In this document: piece after piece, positions 8,669-16,512 of the stretch
Layout of the letters: every line of letters begins with the position of its first letter
Numbering within the stretch: position 1 is the stretch's first letter
Assembly: GCA_041396685.1 (NCBI GenBank)
Contig: JAWKYD010000013.1
Coordinates: forward strand, 62,001 to 126,000
DNA: 64,000 nt
Source: JAUIAI01 sp041396685
GTDB lineage: Bacteria > Pseudomonadota > Gammaproteobacteria > Burkholderiales > Burkholderiaceae_E
Reading direction: 5' to 3'
The notes under the pieces: model-generated
Database searches by the model: none
Told to the model about the DNA's origin: nothing
The model's input: only the letters and a program-made list of their open reading frames with translations
Translations under genes and position numbers: made by a program

Positions 8669-9996
8669 ACGCGCCGGCCTACCTGCCCGAGCGCGATGCC
8701 GCGGGCCTCACACGCGACGTGACCGATCCGCTGCTCGCTCAGGGCTTCGGTCGCGGTTGGTGGGCAGGCTTCGCGATCAGCGCCTTGCTGACCGTGGTGA
8801 TGCTGGCGGCGATGCTCTGGCTGTTTCGCGAGGGTGTCGGCATCTGGGGCATCGACACCAGCAACGTCTGGGGCTTCGCGCTGGCCAACTACGTCTGGTG
8901 GATAGGCATCGGCAACGCCGGCACGCTGATCTCTTCGATGCTGCTGCTGACCCGTCAACGCTGGCGTGCATCGATCAGCCGCTTCGCCGAGGCGATGACC
9001 TTGTTTGCCGCCGCCATTGCCGGGCTGTTCCCGATTCTGCATCTGGGCCGACCGTGGCTGTTCTATTGGCTGATCCCCTATCCGGACAGCATGGATCTCC
9101 TGCCGCAGTGGCAAAGCCCGCTGATCTGGGACTTCTTCGCGATCGCCAGCTATCTGCTCTTCTCGATGATGTTCTGGTACACCGGCGCCATTCCGGACTT
9201 CGCCACGCTCCGCGACCGGGCCAAAACACGCCTCGCGCAGTTGTTCTATGGCATGTTGGCGCTGGGCTGGCAGGGCTCGGCACGGCAATGGCAGGCCTGG
9301 CATCAGTACTACCTGGCCATGGCCTGTCTGGGCGTGCCGCTGGTGGTGTCGGTGCATTCGGTGGTCGGGATGGACTTCGCGGCCGGGCTGGTGCCAGGCT
9401 GGAACGAGACCATCTTCCCGCCCTACTTCGTCATCGGCGCGATGTACTCCGGCTTCGGGATGGTCGTGGTGCTTGCGGCCGTCATCCGTCACGCGCTCGG
9501 ATTGCGCCATCTGATCACGGACGCACACTTCGACGTGATGGCGCGAATTCTCTTGTTCAGCGCCACGGTCATGCTGGTCAGCTATGCGACCGAGTGGTTC
9601 TTTGCCTGGTTGTCGCACGATGCCGCCGAGCGGGAGATCCTGCGCTTTCAGTTCGGCGGCGCGGCCGCGCCGCTCTATTGGTCGATGCTGGCCTGCAACT
9701 GTCTGGCCGCGCAAGTGTTCTGGTTGCCGGCCGCCCGGCGCAGCGTGGCCCTGATCGTCGCGGTCGCGCTGCTCGTCAATGTCGGCATGTGGCTGGAGCG
9801 GATCCTGATCGTGGTGGTCACGCCCTCACGCAGTTTCCTGCCGTCGCAATGGCAGACCTACTGGCCGACCCTCTGGGACTGGCTGTTGCTGGTCGGCTCG
9901 CTCGGCTTCTTCGCGCTGCTGTTCTTCGTCTTCCTGCGTTTCGTTCCCGCGGTCTCCATCCACGAGACCAAGGCCCGCATTCGCGAGGCCGTATGA
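8665..9996 (+). CDS. actC: Alternative complex III NrfD-like membrane subunit ActC
   Basis: 443-residue polytopic protein of the NrfD/PsrC family with about ten hydrophobic helices. It contains the family's conserved blocks: VWWIGIGNAGTLISSMLLL, HLGRPWLFYWLIPYP and VSVHSVVGMDFA. In alternative complex III this subunit binds the quinol on the periplasmic side and contacts the haem and Fe-S subunits. The ATG overlaps the actB stop (ATGA) and its own stop overlaps actD, so translation is coupled through this part of the operon. Confidence 0.92.
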   Translation: MNAPAYLPERDAAGLTRDVTDPLLAQGFGRGWWAGFAISALLTVVMLAAMLWLFREGVGIWGIDTSNVWGFALANYVWWIGIGNAGTLISSMLLLTRQRWRASISRFAEAMTLFAAAIAGLFPILHLGRPWLFYWLIPYPDSMDLLPQWQSPLIWDFFAIASYLLFSMMFWYTGAIPDFATLRDRAKTRLAQLFYGMLALGWQGSARQWQAWHQYYLAMACLGVPLVVSVHSVVGMDFAAGLVPGWNETIFPPYFVIGAMYSGFGMVVVLAAVIRHALGLRHLITDAHFDVMARILLFSATVMLVSYATEWFFAWLSHDAAEREILRFQFGGAAAPLYWSMLACNCLAAQVFWLPAARRSVALIVAVALLVNVGMWLERILIVVVTPSRSFLPSQWQTYWPTLWDWLLLVGSLGFFALLFFVFLRFVPAVSIHETKARIREAV

Positions 9997-10502
9997 GCGG
10001 GGCTCGTCTCTTTCTGGTCTTCGAAGATGCCGAGGCGCTGGTCGAGGCGTCGCGCACGCTGCGCGGCCTGCCCGGACTGGATGCCCATACCCCGTATCAC
10101 CTGCCCGAACTGAGCGATGCGCTGGCACTTCCCGGCGCGCCGATACGCCCGCTGATGCTGGTTGCCGGTTCGGTCGGCGCATTGGCGATGCTGGTATTGC
10201 AGTGGTGGGACCGCGCGCTGCGCTTTCCGATGAATTCCGGCGGACGGCCACCGGCGCCGTGGCCCGCCTATGGCTTCGCGGTCTTCGAGGTGGCGGTGCT
10301 GGCGGCGGCCATGGCCGGATTCATCGCGTTCCTCGTTCGCGCCCGCCTGACCCGCCTGCACGACCCGTTCTTCGCGACCGAACTCACCGAGCGCGCCAGT
10401 GACGACCGCTTCTACCTCAGCCTGCCGGCGCCCTCCGGGGCGCGCCGCGAAGAACTGGCGCGGCTTCCGGGCGTGATCGATGTCTTCGAGGAGCCGGCAT
10501 GA
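9993..10502 (+). CDS. actD: Alternative complex III subunit ActD (DUF3341)
   Basis: 169 residues. A short soluble N-terminal part (LFLVFEDAEALVEASRTLRG, the DUF3341 signature for orienting to the next subunit) is followed by two transmembrane helices (about residues 50-65 and 95-115), then a soluble tail with the HDPFF segment. Fits ActD in length and topology. The ATG at 9993 overlaps the actC stop; the stop overlaps actE. Structural subunit without redox centres. Confidence 0.88.
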   Translation: MSGARLFLVFEDAEALVEASRTLRGLPGLDAHTPYHLPELSDALALPGAPIRPLMLVAGSVGALAMLVLQWWDRALRFPMNSGGRPPAPWPAYGFAVFEVAVLAAAMAGFIAFLVRARLTRLHDPFFATELTERASDDRFYLSLPAPSGARREELARLPGVIDVFEEPA

Positions 10503-10996
10503 GGCTCATCACCCTGCTCGTCGTCGGCCTGCTGGCAGCATGCGGCCAGGACATGGCCCGACAGCCGAAGCTCCGTGCCCAGGCACCGTCGTCGCTGTGG
10601 GCGGATGGCGGTGCGGCCCGCCCGCAGGTCACCGGCACGGTCGCGCGCGGCGCACTGACCACCGCGGCTACGCTGGCCGAACCGCCGCCGATGTCGGCTT
10701 CCGTGGTTGCCCGTGGCCGCGAGCGCTATGACATCTTCTGCGCGCCGTGCCATGGCCTGACGGGTGCCGGCGACGGTCGCGTCGTGCAGCGAGGCTTCCC
10801 GGCGCCGCCGTCCTTCCTGAGCGGACCCCTGCGACGTGCTCCGGCCAGACACTTCGTCGATGTGATCACGCACGGCTACGGCGTGATGTTTTCGTATGCC
10901 AGCCGCGTGCCGCCCGACGATCGTTGGGCAATCGTCGCCTACGTACGCGCATTGCAAAGGGCCGCGCCGGTATCGGCCGCGAGCGCACCGCCATGA
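10499..10996 (+). CDS. actE: Alternative complex III monohaem cytochrome c ActE
   Basis: 165-residue lipoprotein cytochrome. The N-terminus LLVVGLLAACGQD is a lipobox-type signal, and a single CxxCH site lies in FCAPCHGLTGAGDG. The distal methionine is probably in YGVMFSYASRV. The length and the motif RGRERYDIFCAPCHG are typical of ActE, which hands electrons from the pentahaem subunit to the terminal oxidase. The ATG overlaps the actD stop and the stop overlaps actF. Confidence 0.9.
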   Translation: MRLITLLVVGLLAACGQDMARQPKLRAQAPSSLWADGGAARPQVTGTVARGALTTAATLAEPPPMSASVVARGRERYDIFCAPCHGLTGAGDGRVVQRGFPAPPSFLSGPLRRAPARHFVDVITHGYGVMFSYASRVPPDDRWAIVAYVRALQRAAPVSAASAPP

Positions 10997-11988
10997 TCGC
11001 CGCCATTCACCGACACCCGGTGCGACTGCTGCTGGCCTCGGCGGCCGTCGTACTGGTGTTGTTGTCGATCGCCGGCCCGGTCGTGGCGTCCGGGTTGCTG
11101 GCGGGCTGGATGTTCTGCCTTTCGATCGGCCTGGGCGCCGGCCTCTGGCTGCTGATCGGCACACTCACCGGCGGCAACTGGGTCGAGTCGGCGCGGCCCG
11201 CGCTGGACAAGCTGAGCAGGACGACCCCGGCGGTCGCCGCCTTCGGCCTGACGCTGCCGGCGGCCATGTCCGCGCTCTATCCGTGGGCCGGCGACGACGC
11301 ACGAGCCGGGACGTATCTGAGCCCCGGCTTCTTCGTCGCGCGGCTGCCGTTCCTTCTGCTCGTCATCGCGGCGCTCGGATTGCTGGCGCCGCGCCAGCGC
11401 AGGCCGCTCGCTGCCGCCTTACTGCTATTGGTCTTCGCGCCCGTGCAGACGCTGGCCGCCAACGACTGGTTGCTGTCGCGAGATCCCGCCTTCGGCTCGA
11501 CCATCTTCGCCGCGGCAGTCACGATCTGCCAACTCGCGCTGGCGGCGGCGACCGTCTGTGCGATGCGCCTGTCCCCCGGGCGAGGCGCCGCCGACTGGGG
11601 CGGACTGCTGCTGGCATTCATCGTCGGCTGGGCCTATTTTTCGGCGATGCAGTACCTGGTGCTCTGGACCGGCAATCTTCCCGCCGATGCCGCATGGTTC
11701 GCGGCGCGACCGGCCTGGCCCGTGCTCACCACGGCCTTGGTGGGTCAGCTCTTGCCGTTCCTGATACTGCTGTCTTCCGAGTTGCGCCGGCGCCCGCGCA
11801 TGCTGCGCATCGTCGGCATGGCGGTCCTGGCCGGCGGCTGGACCCAGATGCTGAGTTGGAGCAGCTTCGGCTCGGCGTCCTCGGTCGCCTTCGCCGGGCT
11901 GGTCGCAACCTTGCCGGTCGGGTTGGCGGCAGTGCTGATGCGGGAAGGCATCGTGGGTCGATCCGCCACCGACGGGGGAGCCCGATGA
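10993..11988 (+). CDS. actF: Alternative complex III membrane subunit ActF (short form)
   Basis: 331-residue polytopic protein with about nine hydrophobic segments, starting at ATG 10993 overlapping the actE stop. Family blocks are visible: AANDWLLSRDPAFGSTIF, FSAMQYLVLWTGNLP and ALVGQLLPFLILL. ActF is a diverged NrfD-like subunit that pairs with ActC. The usual ActF in my experience is nearer 400 residues; here the N-terminal region is shorter. It overlaps the next small gene by 4 bases. Confidence 0.85.
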   Translation: MIAAIHRHPVRLLLASAAVVLVLLSIAGPVVASGLLAGWMFCLSIGLGAGLWLLIGTLTGGNWVESARPALDKLSRTTPAVAAFGLTLPAAMSALYPWAGDDARAGTYLSPGFFVARLPFLLLVIAALGLLAPRQRRPLAAALLLLVFAPVQTLAANDWLLSRDPAFGSTIFAAAVTICQLALAAATVCAMRLSPGRGAADWGGLLLAFIVGWAYFSAMQYLVLWTGNLPADAAWFAARPAWPVLTTALVGQLLPFLILLSSELRRRPRMLRIVGMAVLAGGWTQMLSWSSFGSASSVAFAGLVATLPVGLAAVLMREGIVGRSATDGGAR

Positions 11989-12308
11989 ACGAGGCCAGCG
12001 GGCCCGAGCGCGACGGTCTGTCGAGCTCCGCGATCGCCGCGGGAATCGGCGCGGCCTTGCTGATCCTGCTGCTCGGCGCGGGCGCCATGTGGTTCCTCTA
12101 TCCAGGCGCGCGCGATTCCGGCGACTTCCGGCGCACGGTCTTCGCCCCGCCACGCCTGCTGAAGGCACCGGTGGCCGATTACCGTGCCTGGCACGAAGAG
12201 CAGCGCGCCAGACTCGCCGGCCAGGACGGGCGTATGCCGATCGAACGAGCGATGGCCACCGTGTCGGCGGCCGGCGCGGCGGGCTTCGACCCGGAGCCAC
12301 CGCGATGA
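11985..12308 (+). CDS. Small single-span protein of the act-cox operon
   Basis: 107 residues with one strong transmembrane helix (IAAGIGAALLILLLGAGAMWFLY, residues about 18-40), followed by a soluble part ending in a helix containing RMPIERAMATVSAAG. The pattern of a P-I-x-R-A-M motif in a short anchored protein just before sco or cox genes recurs in proteobacterial act/cox clusters; it has no established function that I know of. The ATG at 11985 overlaps the actF stop and its stop overlaps the sco ATG, so it is made together with the complex. It could be a small structural subunit or an assembly factor. Confidence 0.65.
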   Translation: MNEASGPERDGLSSSAIAAGIGAALLILLLGAGAMWFLYPGARDSGDFRRTVFAPPRLLKAPVADYRAWHEEQRARLAGQDGRMPIERAMATVSAAGAAGFDPEPPR

Positions 12309-13036
12309 GTCGTGTCCTCATGCTTCTGATCTGGCTGCTCGCCGCGTCTGCCGCACACGGCGGCCTCACGCCACACCAGTTGTCCGCCGTTGGCATCACA
12401 CCGCCGTCCGCAGCTCGTCTGGACCTCGGCCTGAACAAACCGGCGCTACTGTTGTTCGCCGATTTCAACTGCGGCACGCTCTGTAACGCGACGCTGGCCA
12501 AGACCGCCCTCGATCTGTCGGAGTCCAAGTTGTCACCGGTCGAGGATTACACGCTGGTGGTCGTCGGCATCGACCCGCGTGACACCGAGGCCGACGCTCG
12601 CGCCTATCTCAGCCCTCGTCTGCCGCCGAGCCTGCAAGCGCAGGTCAGCCTGCTGCGCCCTGATGCGGCGCGATTGCGGCAAATGACGGATGCACTCGGC
12701 TATCGTTTCGTCTTCGATGCCGACAACGACCGATTCGCACATCCGGCCGCCCGCTTGATCCTGGCGGCCGACGGATCGCTGCGCCAAGTCGTGCCGGCGC
12801 TGCAGGGCGGCACCCGGGAACTCCAGTCCGCCCTGCGCGCTGCCGCCAGGTACCAAGAACCGGCGCTGCTGCAGACCATCGCACTCTATTGCTACGGATT
12901 CGATCCGGTCACCGGCCGCTACTCGCTCCTGATCGAACGCATCATGATGCTGGCCGCCGCGATCACCGCCATGGCGGTCGGCACCGGCATCGCTATCGCC
13001 GTGCGCCGCGAACACTCGAGGGCGCGACGATGCTGA
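12305..13036 (+). CDS. Sco1/SenC-like copper chaperone for cytochrome oxidase
   Basis: 243-residue thioredoxin-fold protein with an N-terminal signal (VLMLLIWLLAASAAHGG) and a C-terminal hydrophobic helix (MMLAAAITAMAVGTGIAIAV), so probably membrane-anchored facing the periplasm. The Sco copper ligands are visible: CGTLC and the histidine in RFAHPAARLI. Sco proteins deliver copper to the CuA centre of subunit II, whose gene follows directly and overlaps by 7 bases. The C-terminal anchor is a feature of Sco proteins from act clusters. Confidence 0.88.
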   Translation: MSRVLMLLIWLLAASAAHGGLTPHQLSAVGITPPSAARLDLGLNKPALLLFADFNCGTLCNATLAKTALDLSESKLSPVEDYTLVVVGIDPRDTEADARAYLSPRLPPSLQAQVSLLRPDAARLRQMTDALGYRFVFDADNDRFAHPAARLILAADGSLRQVVPALQGGTRELQSALRAAARYQEPALLQTIALYCYGFDPVTGRYSLLIERIMMLAAAITAMAVGTGIAIAVRREHSRARRC

Positions 13037-13947
13037 GCCAGGCGTCCGAGTACGCCGCGAGCGTCGACCACTTGTTGGCCGCGCTCGCCATCTTCTCCGT
13101 CTTCATCTGCCTGGCGGTCAGCGGCATGATTCTCTATCTGTCGATCCGCTTTCGCAGTGGCTCACCGGCCACGCGCGGCCGTGTGCCCAAGTTGCTCGGC
13201 CGCGAGATCGAGGTCGTCTGGACCGCGATCACCGCCTTCGCCTTCCTGTTCCTCTTCTGGTGGGCTCTGACCGGCTGGCTCAGTGCAGAGCGGCTGCCCG
13301 CCGGCGCGCTCGAGGTTCACGTTCAAGCCAAGCAATGGATGTGGAAGACGCGCCAACCCAACGGGGTGCGCGAAATCAATGCGCTGCACGTGCCCATGGA
13401 CCAGCCGATCGTCCTCTATCTCAACTCGCAGGATGTCATCCACTCGTTCTACGTGCCCGCGTTACGAATCAAGCAGGACGTCGTGCCCGGTCGCACCGAG
13501 ACGCTGACCTTCACCGCCAATCAGAGCGGCGCCTTCGACCTGTATTGCGCGGAGTATTGCGGCACCAGCCATTCGCGAATGCGCGGCCAGGTGATCGTCA
13601 TGGCACCCGACGCCTACACGCGCTGGCTCGATTCCCGGCCACGGGGGGAAACGCTGATCGACATCGGCAAGGCCTTGTTCACTGCCGCGGGCTGCGCAGG
13701 CTGTCACGCATCGCGATCGTCCGTGCACGCGCCCGAGCTTACCGGCTTGTACGGCCGACGGATCGCCCTTGCCGACGGCCGTCTGGTGACGGCCGATGAT
13801 GCCTATCTGCGCGATTCGATCCTGCTGCCACGGCGCGACATCGTGGCCGGCTTCGAACCGGTGATGCCCGACTTCTCGCAAAGCCTCGACGACGGCGAGG
13901 TCAGCGCACTCGTCGCCTACATCAGATCGCTCGGAGACGACAAGTGA
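13030..13947 (+). CDS. ctaC: Cytochrome c oxidase subunit II with fused cytochrome c (caa3 type)
   Basis: 305 residues. Two N-terminal transmembrane helices are followed by the cupredoxin domain with the CuA site (His in VIHSFYVP, then CAEYCGTSHSRM near residue 172), then a C-terminal cytochrome c domain with CAGCH near residue 220 and a likely methionine ligand in FEPVMPDF. The fused haem domain defines a caa3-type oxidase, able to take electrons directly from ActE or the ActA haems. The stop overlaps the GTG of subunit I. Confidence 0.94.
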   Translation: MLSQASEYAASVDHLLAALAIFSVFICLAVSGMILYLSIRFRSGSPATRGRVPKLLGREIEVVWTAITAFAFLFLFWWALTGWLSAERLPAGALEVHVQAKQWMWKTRQPNGVREINALHVPMDQPIVLYLNSQDVIHSFYVPALRIKQDVVPGRTETLTFTANQSGAFDLYCAEYCGTSHSRMRGQVIVMAPDAYTRWLDSRPRGETLIDIGKALFTAAGCAGCHASRSSVHAPELTGLYGRRIALADGRLVTADDAYLRDSILLPRRDIVAGFEPVMPDFSQSLDDGEVSALVAYIRSLGDDK

Positions 13948-15599
13948 TCGCCACCGCCACCGCCAGACCCAGCTATCTCGGAGCCGGTCACAGCCTGGCC
14001 TCCTGGCTGCTCACCACCGACCACAAACGCATCGGCATCCTGTATCTGATCTCGATCACGTTCTTCGTCGCCATCGGCGGCGCCGCAGCGGCCGTGATGC
14101 GGGCGGAACTGGCCACCCCGGCCGGAGATCTGGTATCGGCGGACGCCTACAACCGGCTGTTCACCCTGCACGGGGTCATCATGGTCTGGTTCTTTCTCGT
14201 GCCCTCGATACCGACGACCTTCGGCAACTTCGTGCTGCCGCTGGCCATCGGCGCGCGCGACATGGCATTTCCGCGCCTGAACCTGATCAGCTGGTATCTG
14301 AACGTCGCCGGCGGCACCCTGGCCCTGGCGGCCCTGCTGCTCGGTGGTGTCGATACGGGCTGGACCTTCTATACGCCGTACTCGTCGGTCTACACGAACT
14401 CATACGTCACGCTGGCCGCCGCCGGGGTGTTCATCGCCGGTTTCTCGTCGATCGCGACCGGCATCAACATGATCGTCACGACCCATACCCGGCGCGCGCG
14501 CGGTATGGTCTGGATGCGCCTGCCGTTGTTCGTCTGGTCGATCTACGCGACCTCCATCATCATGGTGCTGGCGACCCCGGCGCTGGCGACGGCACTGATG
14601 ATGGTCGTGGCGGAACGCCTGTTCGGACTCGGACTGTTCGACCCGAACCAGGGCGGCGACCCGATCCTCTTCCAGCACATATTCTGGTTCTATTCACACC
14701 CCGCCGTGTACATCATGATCCTGCCCGCCATGGGCGTGGTGACCGAGGTCATCACCTGCTTCGCACGGCGCCGGGTTTATGGCTATACGGCGATGGTGCT
14801 CGCGATCCTCGCCATCGCGGTGTTCGGTTTCATGGTCTGGGGACACCACATGTTCGTCTCCGGTCAGTCGCGCTACGCGAGCCTGGTCTTCTCCCTGCTG
14901 AGCTTCCTGGTCGCGGTGCCCTCGGCCATCAAGGTATTCAACTGGACCGCGACGCTGTATGGGGGCCAGATCACTTTCGAGGCACCGATGGTCTATGCCA
15001 TGAGCTTTCTCGGCCTGTTCACGATCGGTGGACTGACCGGCCTGTTCCTCGCCTCGATTCCGATCGACGTCCATGTCACCGACACCTACTTCGTGGTGGC
15101 CCACTTCCACTACATCATGGTGGGCGGCACGGTTAGCGCCTTTTTCGCCGCCCTGCACTTCTGGTGGCCGAAGATCACCGGCCGGCTCTATTCCGAATTC
15201 TGGGCCCGGCTCGCCGCGCTGCTGATGTTCCTGGGCTTCAACATCACCTTCTTTCCGCAGTTCATCCTCGGCTATATGGGCATGCCGCGGCGATACTGGT
15301 CGTATCCGGAGCAGTACGCCGCACTCAATGTGATGTCGACGGCTGGCGCGGTCGTGCTCGGTGCCGCCTATCTGTTTCCGATGCTCTATCTCACGGTATC
15401 GCTGGTGCGCGGCAGACGGGCCGAAAGCAATCCGTGGCGCGCGACCGGGCTCGAATGGACGGTCCTGTCGCCACCACCACGCGAGAACTTCGTCCGCGAA
15501 CCCGTGATCGAGCGCGGCCCCTACAGCTATCACGAGGGACGAGCACAGCCCAAGCGACGCGAACAGCCGGACAGCGGCGAGGCGCAGGGAAGGTCATGA
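13944..15599 (+). CDS. ctaD: Cytochrome c oxidase subunit I, A2-type
   Basis: 551-residue catalytic subunit of the haem-copper oxidase. The low-spin haem and CuB/haem a3 histidines are in LHGVIMVWFF, the helix VI block, WGHHMFVSG and VAHFHYIMVGG. The helix VI block reads YSHPAVY (Tyr about residue 250) instead of the GHPEVY of mitochondrial-like A1 oxidases. The missing glutamate replaced by Tyr-Ser is the hallmark of A2-type enzymes such as the Rhodothermus caa3 oxidase. GTG start at 13944 overlaps the subunit II stop; the stop overlaps subunit III. Confidence 0.95.
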   Translation: MIATATARPSYLGAGHSLASWLLTTDHKRIGILYLISITFFVAIGGAAAAVMRAELATPAGDLVSADAYNRLFTLHGVIMVWFFLVPSIPTTFGNFVLPLAIGARDMAFPRLNLISWYLNVAGGTLALAALLLGGVDTGWTFYTPYSSVYTNSYVTLAAAGVFIAGFSSIATGINMIVTTHTRRARGMVWMRLPLFVWSIYATSIIMVLATPALATALMMVVAERLFGLGLFDPNQGGDPILFQHIFWFYSHPAVYIMILPAMGVVTEVITCFARRRVYGYTAMVLAILAIAVFGFMVWGHHMFVSGQSRYASLVFSLLSFLVAVPSAIKVFNWTATLYGGQITFEAPMVYAMSFLGLFTIGGLTGLFLASIPIDVHVTDTYFVVAHFHYIMVGGTVSAFFAALHFWWPKITGRLYSEFWARLAALLMFLGFNITFFPQFILGYMGMPRRYWSYPEQYAALNVMSTAGAVVLGAAYLFPMLYLTVSLVRGRRAESNPWRATGLEWTVLSPPPRENFVREPVIERGPYSYHEGRAQPKRREQPDSGEAQGRS

Positions 15600-16231
15600 G
15601 CACCGGCGCACTTCACGAGCCGTTCGAGGACCTCGGCCGACAGCGAGACGCTGCCGAATTCGGCATGTGGGTGTTCCTGGCGTCGGAAGTGGTCTTCTTC
15701 GGTGCCATGTTCGCCGGCTACGCCGTCTATCGCCATCAGCGCCCCGAGGGCTTCGCGGTGGCAGGCCAGCATGTCGATCTCGTCCTCGGGTCGATCAACA
15801 CGATCCTGCTGCTGACCTCGTCGGGCACCATGTCCGTGGCCGCCTGGTCGGCACGTGCGAATCTGCGCCAACCGACGATGATCGCGCTGGCAGCCACGCT
15901 GTTGCTGGGCCTGGGGTTTCTCGGCGTGAAGGCGCTCGAATACCAGCAGGACCTGCACGAGCATCTCTGGCCGGGCGACCCGATGTTCCCGTCGGACCTG
16001 CCGGGTGCGCGCAGCTTCTTCGCGTTCTACTGGCTGATGACCTCGGTTCACGCCATTCATCTGAGTATCGGCATCGCCGCCGTGTCGATCACATTGGTCC
16101 GAATGCGGTTGCGCCGCGCCGCCTGGCATCGCTCGGGACTCCTGCATGCATTGGCGCTCTACTGGCATCTGGTCGACGTGATCTGGATCTTCCTCTTTCC
16201 GCTCCTCTACCTCGTGGGGCGAAGCGCATGA
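15596..16231 (+). CDS. ctaE: Cytochrome c oxidase subunit III
   Basis: 211 residues with about five transmembrane helices, the short bacterial form of subunit III lacking the first two helices. Conserved blocks include FGMWVFLASEVVFFGAMFAGY, the carboxylate-containing helix with KALEYQQDLHEHLWPGD, and ALYWHLVDVIWIFLFPLLYL at the C-terminus. It stabilises the catalytic core. The ATG at 15596 overlaps the ctaD stop and its own stop overlaps subunit IV. Confidence 0.92.
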   Translation: MSTGALHEPFEDLGRQRDAAEFGMWVFLASEVVFFGAMFAGYAVYRHQRPEGFAVAGQHVDLVLGSINTILLLTSSGTMSVAAWSARANLRQPTMIALAATLLLGLGFLGVKALEYQQDLHEHLWPGDPMFPSDLPGARSFFAFYWLMTSVHAIHLSIGIAAVSITLVRMRLRRAAWHRSGLLHALALYWHLVDVIWIFLFPLLYLVGRSA

Positions 16232-16512
16232 AAGCGAACGAGATCGTGCGACGTGCCGCCGCCTGGACGCTGGCGCTTCTTGGCATGTTCGCAGTCAGCG
16301 TCGCGGCCGCTCACTGGCTGCATGGCGGACCTGCCCTGGTGGTCGCGATGGCGATCGCCACCACCCAAGCCGCGTTCGTGATCATCGTTCTCATGGATCA
16401 GCGGCGTGCGCCCGCTGCGACACGTTTTGCCGCCGCAGCCGGCTTCATATGGCTGCTGCTCCTGTTGGCGCTGACCTTCGCCGACGTCGCCACCCGAGCG
16501 CCCGCATCATGA
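16228..16512 (+). CDS. Cytochrome c oxidase subunit IV-like protein
   Basis: 94-residue protein with three hydrophobic helices, the shape of the prokaryotic subunit IV family (CtaF/CoxD-like), with the family's helix FVIIVLMDQR. It is the last recognisable oxidase subunit. The ATG at 16228 overlaps the subunit III stop, and its stop overlaps the ATG of the phospholipase-D-like gene. Haem A synthase and CtaG-type assembly genes are not in the window. Confidence 0.8.
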   Translation: MKANEIVRRAAAWTLALLGMFAVSVAAAHWLHGGPALVVAMAIATTQAAFVIIVLMDQRRAPAATRFAAAAGFIWLLLLLALTFADVATRAPAS

